Notes under the pieces: generated by a model | Seen by the model: only the letters and a program-made list of their open reading frames with translations | What the model was told of the DNA's origin: nothing | Database searches by the model: none | Made by a program: the position numbers and the translations under genes | NCBI GenBank assembly: GCA_034766995.1 | Contig: CM068318.1 | Span: 1,934,501-1,998,500, forward strand | Reading direction: 5' to 3' | DNA length: 64,000 bases | Origin: Acanthacorydalis orientalis | Taxonomy: Eukaryota; Arthropoda; Insecta; Megaloptera; Corydalidae | Shown: positions 43,640 through 54,512 of the stretch, one piece after another | Layout of the letters: the number at the start of each line of letters is the position of its first letter | Numbering within the stretch: position 1 is the stretch's first letter

Positions 43640-43903
43640 CTGTAAATAACAAGACAAAATATAAGAGAATGAATATCAAACACAGAAGTAATTTGCACGA
43701 TCTGAAAATGAAGATATAATCAAATTCTACTGTATATTCTTATCTTTGTTTCGACAAGCGATTCGCCAGTCACCCGACAGATAGAATAAAGTGATATAAA
43801 ATAACGGTAGATATTTTGAAAATTGAAATATATCCTATTTTTCCATAAATGAATATTCATTTTCTATAAAGAAAAGGCAAAAAATGAATTCGTACGCCTA
43901 ATA
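43449..43903 (+). mobile_element. MAR-1 deleted mariner (copy F, with (TA)n inside)
   Basis: The left end is TTAGATGTGAAAATTAATTC, then TTTTAAATTGAATCAGTC. The right end is GGCAAAAAATGAATTCGTACG followed by CCTAATA. A (TA)n tract at about 43590-43636 interrupts the element after ATATATCTTAGATAAG. The C-terminal remnant TTTCGACAAGCGATTCGC, CAGTCACCCGACAGATAG is present. The N-terminal coding piece is mostly lost around the (TA)n tract. Confidence 0.75.
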
Positions 43904-44301
43904 TAATATTTATTTGGGATGGGACAGAAAAAATATATATAAAAAACGAACACGATGGCTTGATGCCCCATCAAATAAAACTATTTAACATGTGGATGGA
44001 TCTCTTAACAGTTCTTTTTTTAATATCTGAAGTACATCTTTTCATTATTATTTAAATCGGACGATTCTTCTTTTTCATCCATTCGTGTTAAATCGAGAAT
44101 TCAGCTTTATTTATATTTATTTAATGTTAAAATACAATGAGTAATCAAATTCAGATAAAATTACAAATTCGACAGATAAACTGAAATAATTAACATTTAA
44201 TAATATACGATTTTCATTTATAATTGAATTATTTCTTTTACTATTTTCTTAATGTGTTTAATAATTTATAAACAACTCGATTTTTAATATCGCCTTGAAT
44301 T

Positions 44302-44377
<76 letters not shown>

Positions 44378-44640
44378 ATGAATAATTTTATTATGTAAAA
44401 AAAGTCGAGTTAATATCATACGTTAGTGAAACGCAAACCTTTTTATAATTGCCGAAACGACGAGGTAATTTAACGTAAACGACGTCTACAAATGAAATAC
44501 AAACAGTGAATACATATTCATAATTGACGTCCGTAAAGGAAATACTCAAGGCAGGTCCGTGTGTATATATATATATATATATCCGTCATACAAGATATTC
44601 ATCAGGACAAATACATATTTAATTTAAAGAGAGTCAACCC
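43904..44640. other. AT-rich noncoding with microsatellites
   Basis: A (TA)n(GT)n(TA)n compound tract at about 44302-44371 and a (TA)n run at about 44562-44581. Confidence 0.6.
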
Positions 44641-44960
44641 CCGCCATTAAAATAATACGGTATTAGGCACACACTAAATGTTTTGTGTACACACGGTCCC
44701 TGCGAACGCTCCGCGCCTAAGGATCCCGTTCTGAAATCACTTTTCGCCGGCGTTCTAATATGTAAATGCATTTCAGATGCGTTCACGTATCAAAAACTGA
44801 ATTAATTTCGAATAAGAGCCGCTTCGACTCCATTGTGCGCGGCTGTGTAGCAATTAATTCGTACGAGAGAATTAACGTGCGTCACGAGCGCTCGTTGTGA
44901 TTTTTCAGTAAATGATTGATTAAAGAATTACAAGGTAGTCGTGCGACGTTTAGAGACTGT
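44641..44960. other. Repeat-poor, GC-richer block
   Basis: It contains an octamer-like site ATGTAAATGCAT (about 44760-44771), repeated AATTAATTCG and GAATTAACG homeodomain-like sites, and GC-rich pieces. Candidate regulatory DNA, not tested. Confidence 0.35.
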
Positions 44961-45141
44961 TGGGTTTCTTTAATTATATAGAAAGTGTAATCGACAGGAA
45001 TAATGATAATTACACATTAGATCTGTGTTCTTAGATAACGCTCTTTTTTTAAATTGGATTCACAACATACGTTCACGTGTTGTTGAATAATACAATAAAT
45101 GCAGTTATAATTAGGGTTTTTTTATCGCACGAGTGATTATA

Positions 45142-46308
45142 TTTCGTTGGTGTAAAAATAAATTGCGGTCTTTATCGTTTTAAGTTTGGCGCCGATTTTT
45201 CTAGTTACCGTTATCTTTCGTTATAGTCATGTGATACATCATTGTGAACAATGAAATTAACACAACTGATTTCAGCTTATGTCTATTGTTTTCAGTCTTT
45301 AGTATTGTTGGATATGTCGGCTCAAATTAGTCATGGAAAAAAGAGTCAAATAGTAAGCGTTCATCTCAACACTAGTTCCAAAAATTTTGTAATGGAAACG
45401 AAAGCTTGATGATAAGGAGGGTCTTGGACGTCCTTCAGCTATAGACAATAATGATTTAAGAACCATTATTGAAGCGGACCCACGTAAAACGAGTCGAGAG
45501 GTGGCAGAAGAACTCAATGTTGATCATTCAACAGTTGTTCAACATTTGAAAATAATTACAAAAACAAAAAAGCTGAATAAATGGGTGCCGTATGAACTAA
45601 ACGAACATCAAGCAATACGAAATCTGCTCTATGCTTCTTTTGTGTAAAAAAATGATCCCTTTCTTGATCGAATTATCACATGTGCTGAAAAGTGTATTCC
45701 TCTACAATAATCGGAAACGTTCATCCCAGTGGATGGACAGAGGAGAAGCACCAAAAAAGTTTTCTAAACCGAAGTTTAATGAAAAGCAGATTATGGTCAC
45801 TGTTTGGTCGTCGGCAAGTGACATCATTCACTACAACTTCTTAAATCCTGGCGAAACAATAACAGCAGAAAAATATTATCAGGAAATTGAAAAAAATGCA
45901 TGAGAAGTTGCATCGTTTATGGCTAGCGCTAATCGATTGAAGAGGATCGATTCTTCTTCATGACAATGCCCGACCGCACATCTCACACATGACTTTAAAA
46001 AAATTAAATTGGATTGGGTTATGAAACCTTACCTCATCCAGCTTATTCTCACAGGTTATCATTTTTTTAAACATTTCAACAATTTTATACGAGAGGAGTT
46101 TTTTCGAAGATCGAGCATCAGCTTAAAGCACTTTCGATGAATTCATTAATTCGAGGACCCAGAATTCTGTCTCGTAGGAATAAACAAGCTCGTTCCACGT
46201 TGGGAGAAATGTGTGCAGGCCAATAGTTTTCATTTCGATTAATAAATCTAATTTTTAACTGGTATGAGTCGATACGTAAAAACCATAATTATTTTTGCAC
46301 CAAACTAA
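45142..46308 (+). mobile_element. Nearly full-length dead mariner (cecropia/Hsmar1 type)
   Basis: The element is flanked by TA (45140-45141 and 46309-46310). Left end: CGTTGGTGTAAAAATAAATT, GCGGTC. The right end on the opposite strand reads TTAGTTTGGTGCAAAAATAA, TTATGG. These match the Hsmar1/cecropia-type inverted ends (TTAGGTTGGTGCAAAAGTAATT class). The length is about 1167 bases, against about 1.29 kb for Hsmar1. It carries a decayed transposase on the + strand. Confidence 0.9.
45313..46250 (+). pseudogene. mariner transposase pseudogene (cecropia/Hsmar1-like)
   Basis: Blocks in order: TIIEADPRKTSREVAEELN, VDHSTVVQHLK, KWVPYELNEHQA (about 45465-45610; DNA-binding domain and the WVPHEL motif typical of mariners), then SSQWMDRGEAPKKFSKPKF and VTVWSSASDIIHYNFLNPG (about 45725-45855), ETITAEKYYQEIEK, ILLHDNARPHISH (about 45950-45990) and GYHFFKHFNNF near 46050. 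The C-terminus is INKLVPRWEKCVQANSFHFD (about 46175-46240). The first catalytic aspartate, normally in TCDEKW, is replaced: the sequence reads TCAEKC. The second (HDNARPH) is kept. The segment that should hold the third (SPDLSPTDYHFF) is deleted in part. Several frame shifts and stops add to this. It encodes no active enzyme. Confidence 0.9.
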
Positions 46309-46310
46309 TA

Positions 46311-47454
46311 ATTAAATATTTGTGCATGGAGTGACTTTAATTTTTTTTTCTAATTTGAAACTAACACTTCTCTTATTAAGTTAAACAATTACTGTTAATA
46401 TTAATAATTCAGTGACTGAAAAGCTGTTATTATCTATTGCTGGTTTAGACGATCGTAATCTCGAGATAGATTTTCTGAAGGATTAGAGTTGGGAACTCGG
46501 AAGAGATCGGAACTGTTTATGAAAAGTTGTGAACTCATAAGAGTTCAGACAAGAATTTCCCAGCCGGTGTGCTGTAATAGATTGGCAGATATGCGACGAG
46601 ATATTGATAGTTGTCTGCTTTTGCTATAAAAAATAAATTCGATTGTTGTAACCGTTTCAAAACTGTATAAGAGTTGAAAATATAATACGAGCGTGGCACG
46701 CGAACGAATAAATATTATTAGAATGAGGGCGTTCAATAAGTATGTTACTTTTCAAATTGCACCTTTCGTTTTCGAGCCGCGCGACCTTATCTAAAATCTA
46801 TATTTAAAGAATTACGTGCTAATAAATATATTCACAGTACGAATCAACCGGAAACTATTAAAAAGATGAAGATTAATAAGAAAACACCATAAAAGATTGA
46901 TATCCAACCGATACGTTCGATGCTGAAATTTATCACCTATTAGACAAAACATGATATTTGGTATTGAACAACGATTTAATAATGGACAAGTCGCCACATT
47001 ACACAGGTAGACTGAATTGAAGCGTGGGCGTACATCACTCATGTTTAAATAAATAAGTAAATAAATAATAAGAAAAGAAAAAAAAATACAGAATGATATT
47101 AATAAACGATAAATATTCGTATTGATAAATGATACATTTGTGTAGGAATTATTTATACAAATCGTTTTTGATACGAGTACATACATAAATCAATCCCAAA
47201 TTAGTTCTGACAAATTTGTGTTTGCATATCGTTGTACTATATTCGAATGGCGTGGAATTTCAGTGCAGCACGAATGAATTTATAATGCGGATAAATCAAA
47301 AACGAAATCTCATTATGGAAATCGATGTTCCTCGAACAGAACAATCTCATCGGATAGTCCACATTTATTATAAATAGTTGTAACTTTCTAAGCACAAAAT
47401 AAGAGTTTTTTTAAAAAAAAACTACCTGAAAATTTTCGAAAATACACCTTTTTT
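46311..47454. other. AT-rich noncoding stretch
   Basis: A 124-codon minus frame (46812-47186) is hydrophobic and AT-driven, with no domain. No repeats recognised. Confidence 0.5.
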
Positions 47455-47600
47455 CAATCCACAAACAAATGGACAAGTTTCTTAATGAAAAATGTACAAT
47501 AATTTATTATCGATCATTGAATATATATATATATATATATATTTCTACAGTGCTTTCATCATCCTCAGAGCGCCAAAATGCAGAAAAATCTACTGGTTAT
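47455..47600 (+). repeat. FB-A foldback fragment with inserted (TA)n
   Basis: CAATCCACAAACAAATGGACA, TAATGAAAAATGTACAATAA, TTTATTATCGATCATTGA. A (TA)n run at about 47521-47540 then sits where the ATGCGCATTTCGA segment should be, followed by GTGCTTTCATCATCCTCAGAGCGC and ACAGAAAAATCTAC nearby. Confidence 0.6.
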
Positions 47601-48384
47601 CTTCTATTAAAACTAATGATTGTAATGTAAAGAATTCAGAATGATATTATTGTCCTAATAAAACAAATTGTTAATGAAAAAAGAACCAGAAACCATAAAA
47701 CAGGCACAAATATTTTCTGTAATTAAATAACAAAGATATAAAGAGTTCCTTTTGTTAATAAATAATTTTACAACGTCGAAAACTCATTAAGCGTTTTATT
47801 ATTAAGGAAGCATTCGGTTTCTTAATGAAAAATGATATATGCTCCGAGGCCGTTTTCAAAGTTAGTACTTATTTTAAATATGTGATTACTTAAAACTATA
47901 ATATATTAAGCATATATCAATCTAAAGGACACGTACTGATAATTCTGAATCTTGGTTCATATTCGTGTGCCATAAAAGCAATTCTGATCGATCGGAGCTA
48001 CAAGATGACAAATTTAATCCTTTTCAGTTAAAAATCGTAACAAATTTTGAATAATTGAACGAATTTGAATTTTAATGGAAGCTTTTTTTTATTTTTTTAC
48101 ATGTTAGTTCTGTAAGTTCGCTGAAACGTAATTTAAAGAAGATTTTTCTGTAAATTGGCGGTCTGAGGGTGATGTCATTACTATCGAAATGTGTATGAGC
48201 AACAATCAAAAATAATATATATATATATAGAGAGAGAGGGGGGGAAGAGATGGAGGTAGACAAAGAGAGAGAAAATAAATATATTTAGAAAAGATGGAAG
48301 AAACTGATGATAAACACGTAAATGTAGAAATAAATATTTTAAAGCTTACTTAAGTACTCTGCACTTTTTTTTATACAAAATTAA
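47601..48384. other. AT-rich noncoding stretch
   Basis: A (TA)n(GA)n run at about 48217-48241. Nothing else recognised. Confidence 0.55.
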
Positions 48385-48765
48385 AATATTCTGAAACCAC
48401 TTTTTTTTATTCATCTCTCTCTCTCTCTTTGTATATATGTTTGGGTGTGCGTGTGTATAAAGATCTTCAGGATTTTTGTATCTTGTCATGTAAAAGTAAA
48501 CAAGTTTATAAGAAAAATGATTTTAAAACCACTTCTATCTATTTTTAATGTTCTCTCACTCTCTTTGTGTGCATGTGCAATGAGCTTTAGGATTTTTACA
48601 TCTTGTCATGTAAAACGTAACAAGTTAATAAGAAAAATGACTTTAAAACCACTTCTTTCCATTTTTATTCTTCTCTCTCTCTCTTTTCCTTTGTGTGTGT
48701 GTGTATAAAGGAGTTTCAAGATTTTTGTATCTTGTAAAAGTAAACAAGTTTATAAGAAAAATGAC
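48385..48765 (+). repeat. Minisatellite, about 2.7 copies of a 120-129 base unit
   Basis: Unit core: AGGATTTTTGTATCTTGTCATG, AAACAAGTTTATAAGAAAAATG, TAAAACCACTTCT, followed by a (CT)n and (GT)n tail. Core starts at about 48469, 48589 and 48718, so spacings are 120 and 129 bases, both multiples of three. As a result an 87-codon + frame (48445-48708) runs through with internally repeated peptides (FRIFVSCHVK, FRIFTSCHVK). I regard it as a by-product of the repeat rather than a gene. Confidence 0.75.
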
Positions 48766-48872
48766 TGATGAATTAATAGTCATAAAATACAAATACAAAA
48801 ATAAAATAAAAAATAGAAATATTATTTATGATTTAATAGTCGATGAAATTTCTTCATTATTTACACACACAC

Positions 48873-48905
<33 letters not shown>

Positions 48906-49019
48906 CAAAATGTTGTATTAATGAAACTGAAAGTTTGCATGAACGAATACAAAATCAACGACCCTAAGAAAAATAGCAACGATAAAGAATCCTTAATGAC
49001 TTAGCGACGTTGTAAGCTC
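48766..49019. other. AT-rich noncoding stretch
   Basis: A (CA)n(TA)n tract at about 48863-48905. Confidence 0.55.
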
Positions 49020-49420
49020 GAAGGCAAAATGCGCGTGTGTGTATGCGTGAGGTCGTCGTCGTCGTTGATGATGATGATGATGATGATGATGACGCTGATC
49101 TATTTCGAGACGATAATGAGTTTACATGTAATCAGCGCGAGCCATAACTCTGACAGACTTGACACGTTGACAGCTGGTCAGAACGCGGCTTTGCCGACCA
49201 ATCGCGTCGACGTTGAACGCGACGGTCAACAGAGATGCATGGTAATGAGAGGGCGGGACACGACGTACCACGCAAGCAGAAGAAAGACAATGGCCAAGCT
49301 GTCAAACGGATAGACAATAATCGCCAGATACCTGGTGGCTATCGAATGACATGACGACGTACGAAGAAAAATTGCGGAACGTTCGCGTCGTGGATCGGTT
49401 GGTGGTGAGCTGAGAGGTCT
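49020..49420. other. Repeat-poor, GC-richer block with (GAT)n
   Basis: It starts with GT-rich and GTCGTCGTCGTTGATGATGATG trinucleotide runs (about 49051-49092), then unique balanced DNA (ATCAGCGCGAGCC, AATCGCGTCGACGTTGAACGCGACG). Overlapping frames of 61-94 codons on both strands have no domain. Confidence 0.4.
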
Positions 49421-49545
49421 GTGATGTGATGAAAAAAAAATCACACATCTGATAAACGTGTAATCGTTTCATGTTTTTTTTTTTTCGTTTGCACTGTACA
49501 TGTGACATGAGAGATGTTGAAGAATTAATACACAATTTATAATCA

Positions 49546-49550
<5 letters not shown>

Positions 49551-49621
<71 letters not shown>
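49551..49621. repeat. (TA)n microsatellite
   Basis: About 70 bases of TA. Confidence 0.95.
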
Positions 49622-49623
<2 letters not shown>

Positions 49624-49799
49624 GAATTACAGAATGCAAAACATTACACAGTAGAATTGTTTAATTTGTTATAAAAAAAATATTCATAATTCTTAAAAAT
49701 ACAACTTTTTTTAAAAAAATATTGCATGAACTTTCCAGAATTATTACCGTCGAATTTTTCCGTTTTTATTTAAAATTTGATAGATTTTGCGAATATAAA

Positions 49800-49960
49800 A
49801 AATAATAGAAAATTGAGACCAATCAATTTCACAGATTAATCTCACAAATATCAAAAATTATTTGCACCAAACGTGTTGAATATTTGATCATTGTTCTTTT
49901 TACGCATTTCGACTACAATGTTATCAATCTCAAAGAGATGACATACATGAAAACTTGAAG
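49800..49960 (+). repeat. FB-A fragment
   Basis: TTTCACAGATTAATCTCACAAA, CGTGTTGAATATTTGATCATTG, TTCTTTTTACGCATTTCGACTAC, AATGTTATCAATCTCAAAGAG. The arms are degraded. Confidence 0.5.
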
Positions 49961-51339
49961 TAAGGATTAACCAAGTTCATTGCCCCATTTGCTTATTCAA
50001 CTGACTGGGAAAGAAATGGGACACCGATTTTACAAAATCGAATAACACTTGAAAGCACAAGAAAAAAATAAAATAGATTTTTTAAAAAAAAATCTATTTT
50101 GGCCTTAGAAATTCCATGAGATGAATCAGTGATTATTTAATATCAATTTTTGTTTATGGGACTTGAAAGTTTTGACAGTGTGCATAAGGATAAAAGCAGT
50201 TTTTTTGTTAAAAAAAATGGAAGCTTTTAAATAACGATAGCAATTTAAATCGATATAATAATTAATTTGATATACTGAATAGTGTTTCTTGAGTCTTATA
50301 CCTTTGTATCAATATCGTTTATAAAAAATTACATCAGATATTCAATTCGACTGAACACACACGTACGACTCGAATCGATTGAAACTGTTAAAAAAAAAGA
50401 ATCTCTATTGGATCCACGTACACGTACGGCTCCATTTCGATTAACAATTTATAACAGTGTAAAGGGAAAAGCGTCTGTATTTAAATTTGATTTATTAACA
50501 ATTGCGCGGAGAGCCATATCTAATAAGTCCTGCTGTCTAGTGTCAAGAAACTGATGATGGTTCATAACATGAACTGGTGCGCAAAACAGAGTTGGTCATC
50601 AACGTTGTGTTAGTTACCTGTCCGCTGTTGTAGACACACGGACAACATGCTGACCGACCATTGTCTACAGATAGATTACATGAAATACGAAAAGTTTAGA
50701 ACGTGAACGGTCGCTCGGACGTTAGAACGTCATGCGTGTATCGATATAATAAGGAACTAATAAATTTGATATATGTTACTCGATGGATATTATCATTTTT
50801 CTTGTGGATTTTATTTATCTCCGATCGTCCGTTTTATCACTGGGCCGAATATAAAATATATGCTAGAAGAACGAGAAAACGAAAATCTTAAAGTGAAATA
50901 AAAAAAAAACAACCGATAATTTCTATTCAGTATTCATAAGAAGTGTGTATTCAGAATAATCCATCTCGAAACACTCTATAGAAAATCGTACAGTTTTGAT
51001 TAATTTAAATGTTAATTAAATTTATAACCACAATAAAAGTCAATATTTATAGACAGGATTATATATAGACTAGTCTAATCGTAAAAGTTTTCACCAAAAA
51101 CAAATCACTTAATCGTTGGAGAATCAGAGATTAAATCAGTTTCTATTACCGTTTTTTTTAAAAAAAAAATAAGTAGCATCATGTATAAAGATATATCTCT
51201 CTCTATCTATCTATATATATATCAACAAAATATCAACTTTGAATCCAAATAGATTCAAAAATATAAATTATCATTTCTCTATGTACTTAGTACGAGTTTG
51301 ATTTTTCACAGATACATTTTTATTCTCTACGAAACACCC
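49961..51339. other. Noncoding stretch with a balanced-composition block
   Basis: About 50500-50720 is repeat-poor. Two + frames (50282-50554, 50703-50891) are not recognisable. Nothing else supported. Confidence 0.45.
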
Positions 51340-51605
51340 AAACGTTTTTCTAGTCAAAATGTCCAATAATTGATTATTTATCGTTCTAATTATTATTTGC
51401 ATGCAATTAGATGAAGATGCCATCATCATCAAACGCTAGACGTGAAAAAAACTTTCTTTTCTGTATCTTAACCGTATGAATATAATCGGATCGTCATTCA
51501 AATACACTTAATTAATAATCAAAGTCATCAATAATTAATTATCGATCAGAAAAAGGTTTGCAAGGTTAGTAGATTCAGTTGTACAAATGAATTAAGCCAC
51601 AATGC
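51340..51605. repeat. FB-A foldback copy (nearly complete)
   Basis: Left: AACGTTTTTCTAGTCAAAATG, TCCAATAATTGATTATTTATC, GATGAAGATGCCATCATCATC. Loop at about 51435-51475. Right: CGGATCGTCATTCAAATAC, ATAATCAAAGTCATCAATAA, CGATCAGAAAAAGGTTTGC, TACAAATGAATTAAGCCACAA. Arms match each other in reverse orientation over about 110 bases. Confidence 0.7.
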
Positions 51606-51815
51606 TAAAAAGTATACTGTTACTAGTCTGATATATTGGTATCGTGGGTTCAATGCTTGCTTTTTCTATCTCGTAGATGAAACTGTGTATACTCGTATGT
51701 GACCGTTTTGTTAAACATTTTTTCAGATAAAATCAAAGAAAAATGATCAAATTTCCAACTATAAACAACTGAAATTGTAATGGAATGTTTTTTGTAACTT
51801 TGATCCTGTCGATAC

Positions 51816-51905
51816 GTTGTCCTGCCGGTGTTTATCCTTTTGGATCATTTAAGTATCTATCCTCATCTATTATTTTCAGTACATATGCTGTCTTCATATA
51901 GATTT
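51816..51905 (-). repeat. FB-B half copy
   Basis: GTTGTCCTGCCGGTGTTTATC, CTTTTGGATCATTTAAG, then, read on the minus strand, ATGAAGACAGCATATGTACTG, AAAATAATAGATGAGG. It matches the left half of the complete copy at 18.9 kb. Confidence 0.55.
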
Positions 51906-51954
51906 TAGATAATAAGTGTTATATCTATCACAATAACAGTTCTGACACTGGCGA

Positions 51955-52040
51955 AATTGACTTTCACAAAAAATTTTTCTTTTTTCGTTACATAAACCAG
52001 ATCAAACTATTATTGATTATTGTCAATTGTATTAATTGTA
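51955..52040 (+). repeat. FB-A left-arm fragment
   Basis: CACTGGCGAAATTGACTTTCAC, TTTTTCTTTTTTCGTTACATAA, then a short degraded ATTGATTATTGTCAATTG. Confidence 0.5.
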
Positions 52041-52879
52041 TTATAAGCTGTGTCGTTATATATGTAACCCCTCAGACTTATTTTAACGTGTTCAATAACA
52101 CGAATTTTAAGATAAATCTATAAGAGATGTGATTTGAAAAAAGAGCACAATTTTCCACGAACAGAAGAGTGAGAAATCCTTCAATCAAAACAATATACAT
52201 TACAAATCGAACCTGACTTACGGTCTTCTATCTCTGTTACTCGACAATAGAAACTCGAAAATATCAGAAAGAATTATCGAATGTTTATGCTTGTACCTAC
52301 AGTGTGTGTATTTTCTTATGTGTCGAACAAAATTTTGTATGTAATACGTTGAATATTGTACAAATCAATCGCTTACCTTAGCATACCTAGTCTGAATGCG
52401 AACAAGTATCCTTTCGCAGGTCCAGCACGGCGTATATTCGCCTTCGACCGACCGATGAATAATGTACGACATATCTCTACAGTCATTTACCACAAAAATG
52501 GACGCGCATCGGAGTATTGTATTATCCATTATTCTCAGAGGCGATGTTAGCATTGTACGTATAAGGTATACAGACTCCCGTGAACAGTGGCTGAAACCAG
52601 TGACGGAGATTTTATATATTTATACGTAGACGAATAAATATGAATACATGTAATACAGAAATTTAAAATGTACGATCGTTTTCTTTTAATAATTTTAGCT
52701 CGACTGACCGGAAATCTGTTCCATGTAATGACTTTAGTCAAATTCCTGATTACAAATAAATTTTTATAACCGTTTCAAGTGATATTCGAGCTGAAATTAT
52801 TAAAAGAAGAAAGAGAATGTTCAAAAGTTCTCATCAATTTTCCATCGATGATGTTGGAGTAGTCTAACTGTCATAACAA
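52041..52879. other. Noncoding stretch
   Basis: About 52370-52620 is repeat-poor with balanced composition. Open frames on both strands there (52356-52550 +, 52365-52553 -) overlap and show no domain. Confidence 0.45.
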
Positions 52880-53065
52880 ATTCACAAATGTATTATATTT
52901 TTTTAATTCCGCTAACTTTAAAAGATTTCTCTGATCGAAAATGTTCATTGATAATTTTCGACTGTTGTTTATACGCATTTCGACGGAGAACAAATCATTT
53001 AAAGAGTACCAAGATACAGAAAGTAAAAAAATAATTAATGTGTAAAAGTGAATTTATTCACAACT
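52880..53065 (+). repeat. FB-A foldback copy, shortened
   Basis: Left: ATTCACAAATGTATTATAT, TTTCTCTGATCGAAAATGTTC, TTGTTTATACGCATTTCGACG. The right edge is TGTAAAAGTGAATTTATTCAC, with most of the right arm deleted. Confidence 0.6.
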
Positions 53066-53244
53066 GTATTATCCGATTATTACAAGTACAGAAATGTAAT
53101 TTGAAAGTTTATGTTAAGAGTGAATTTCGTTTGTATTAAATCTATTTATTCATTAAATGAAACCCGGACTAGTGGTGTTTTCAGCACGTATTATTCGAGA
53201 TTCAGTAATTCAAGAGAATGATATTGAGAGGACGCAGTTGATTC

Positions 53245-53520
53245 TTACAAATCAATTCTTTTCTTCATCCCACAAACTATCGAACATGTTTAATGATTTT
53301 ATTAATTGATTGTTAATTTTTGATTGTTTTTTTATATACATTTTGATGTAGTAATCATTCTCAATCCGTTATGCTAGAGAAAAAACTTATTTTTTTTAGA
53401 TTTGTGGAATGAAAAAGGATTCTCAAATCGATAATAATTAACAATTGATTATTTAAATTGTTGTTTATCCACACTTCCATCCAATCATCCTCAGAACACT
53501 ATCAGATAACAGTTTTCAAA
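53245..53520. repeat. FB-A foldback copy, rearranged
   Basis: TTCTTACAAATCAATTCTTTTC, TTCATCCCACAAAC, ATTTTTGATTGTTTTTTTATA, CATTTTGATGTAGTAATCATTC, then a second internal piece with ACAATTGATTATTTAAATTG, TTGTTTATCCAC and CCAATCATCCTCAGAACAC. Confidence 0.55.
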
Positions 53521-53529
53521 ATCAAAAAG

Positions 53530-54130
53530 CATCGATTTTGATATGACTGACAAACAACGATCTGACGATCTTAATGATGATTTTATTCCAAATTTACTGA
53601 AGACAAATATTTTAATACTGATCGGTAAGACTATCAACAGATTAAATATAGATGATTCGATGGGATTTCTGCAGATATTAAAAACAGCCTGAATTTATTT
53701 TAAAACTCGATGTTTGGTATTTTATTTACTGATCGAAAGTTATTTAATAGATCTGGTCTCAGCATGAAATTCTACAATACTGATTGAATAAAGATCTATT
53801 TTGTATCGATTGAGATATTTTAAATTAAAAAAATGCCCAGTATAGTAATGTAACGTGAAAAAAAGCTGAAGATTGCTTATTGAGACCATTGGAGAGGCAG
53901 TAAAAGCTGAATTGTATTTTCAAAAAGGTCTGACGGCATTGCAAAAGAATAATATTTTATAAGCTGAACAAATATTAGAAAAATACTCTCAAATCTCTCA
54001 AGGAAACATCAGATGAATTCTATCATAAAATGAATCAATTGAAGCGAGAAATCTACAAGAAAAATGTTTAGTTTTAAATAATGAAAATAGTGATGTCTTT
54101 CACCAAAACAATGCTAAAAACTAATGGGAA
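53530..54130 (+). pseudogene. Possible decayed coding stretch of unknown origin
   Basis: Two unusually protein-like stretches follow one another. About 53533-53691 is open for about 53 codons and reads DMTDKQRSDDLNDDF, IPNLLKTNILILIGKT, INRLNIDDSMGFLQIL. About 53881-54121 reads ETIGEAVKAELYFQKGL, TALQKNNIL, a stop, AEQILEKYSQISQGNIR, a stop, then ESIEARNLQEKCLVL, NNENSDVFHQNNAKN, with four stops in about 80 codons. The amphipathic AELYFQKGLTALQKNN part has a TPR-like feel, but I cannot identify a family. It may be a dead gene or retroelement ORF, or simply chance. Confidence 0.25.
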
Positions 54131-54198
54131 ATTTATAACCTAATACTGTTTTATTCATCCTCTGCATTATTCAGATGAAATAAGTATGGCTTTGATAC

Positions 54199-54512
54199 AG
54201 TGGTTAAATCATTTTTTACAATTAAATAAGACATGAAAATGTTTCTAACTAAGAATCTTCATTAACTGTTTATTAATCAGTGTTGATTGTTGCTCATATG
54301 CATTTCGATGACAATGGCATCATCTTCAAGACACTGACACATAGAAAAATCTGTACCAGATTTTTCTATACCCTCTCTGAGGATGATGACCTTGCCATCG
54401 AAATTCATATAATTGACAATCAAAGTAAAAGTTGATCAGAAAATTTTGTGCGGTAGAAAAAATACTTGGAAAAAAGAATTGATTTGTGAAACTGTATTTA
54501 AACGATTTTTCT
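54199..54512. repeat. FB-A foldback copy, complete long subtype
   Basis: This is the best long copy. Left arm: CAGTGGTTAAATCATTTTTT, TTGCTCATATGCATTTCGATG, ACAATGGCATCATCTTCAAG. The centre is a perfect-looking hairpin AGAAAAATCTG-TACC-AGATTTTTCT (about 54341-54373). Right arm, the reverse complement: CTGAGGATGATGACC, TTGCCATCGAAATTCATAT, TGACAATCAAAG, TTGATCAGAAAATTTTGTGC, GAATTGATTTGTGAAACTG. Total about 314 bases, non-coding. Confidence 0.8.

Noticed and set aside
46812..47186. 124-codon minus-strand frame with hydrophobic stretches
   Set aside because: The hydrophobicity follows from AT-rich codons (I, F, L, Y). No signal for a family, no neighbours, no splice context.
48385..48765. CRISPR-like repeat array
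   Set aside because: Units of 120-129 bases with no short conserved repeats and spacers; a eukaryotic minisatellite.
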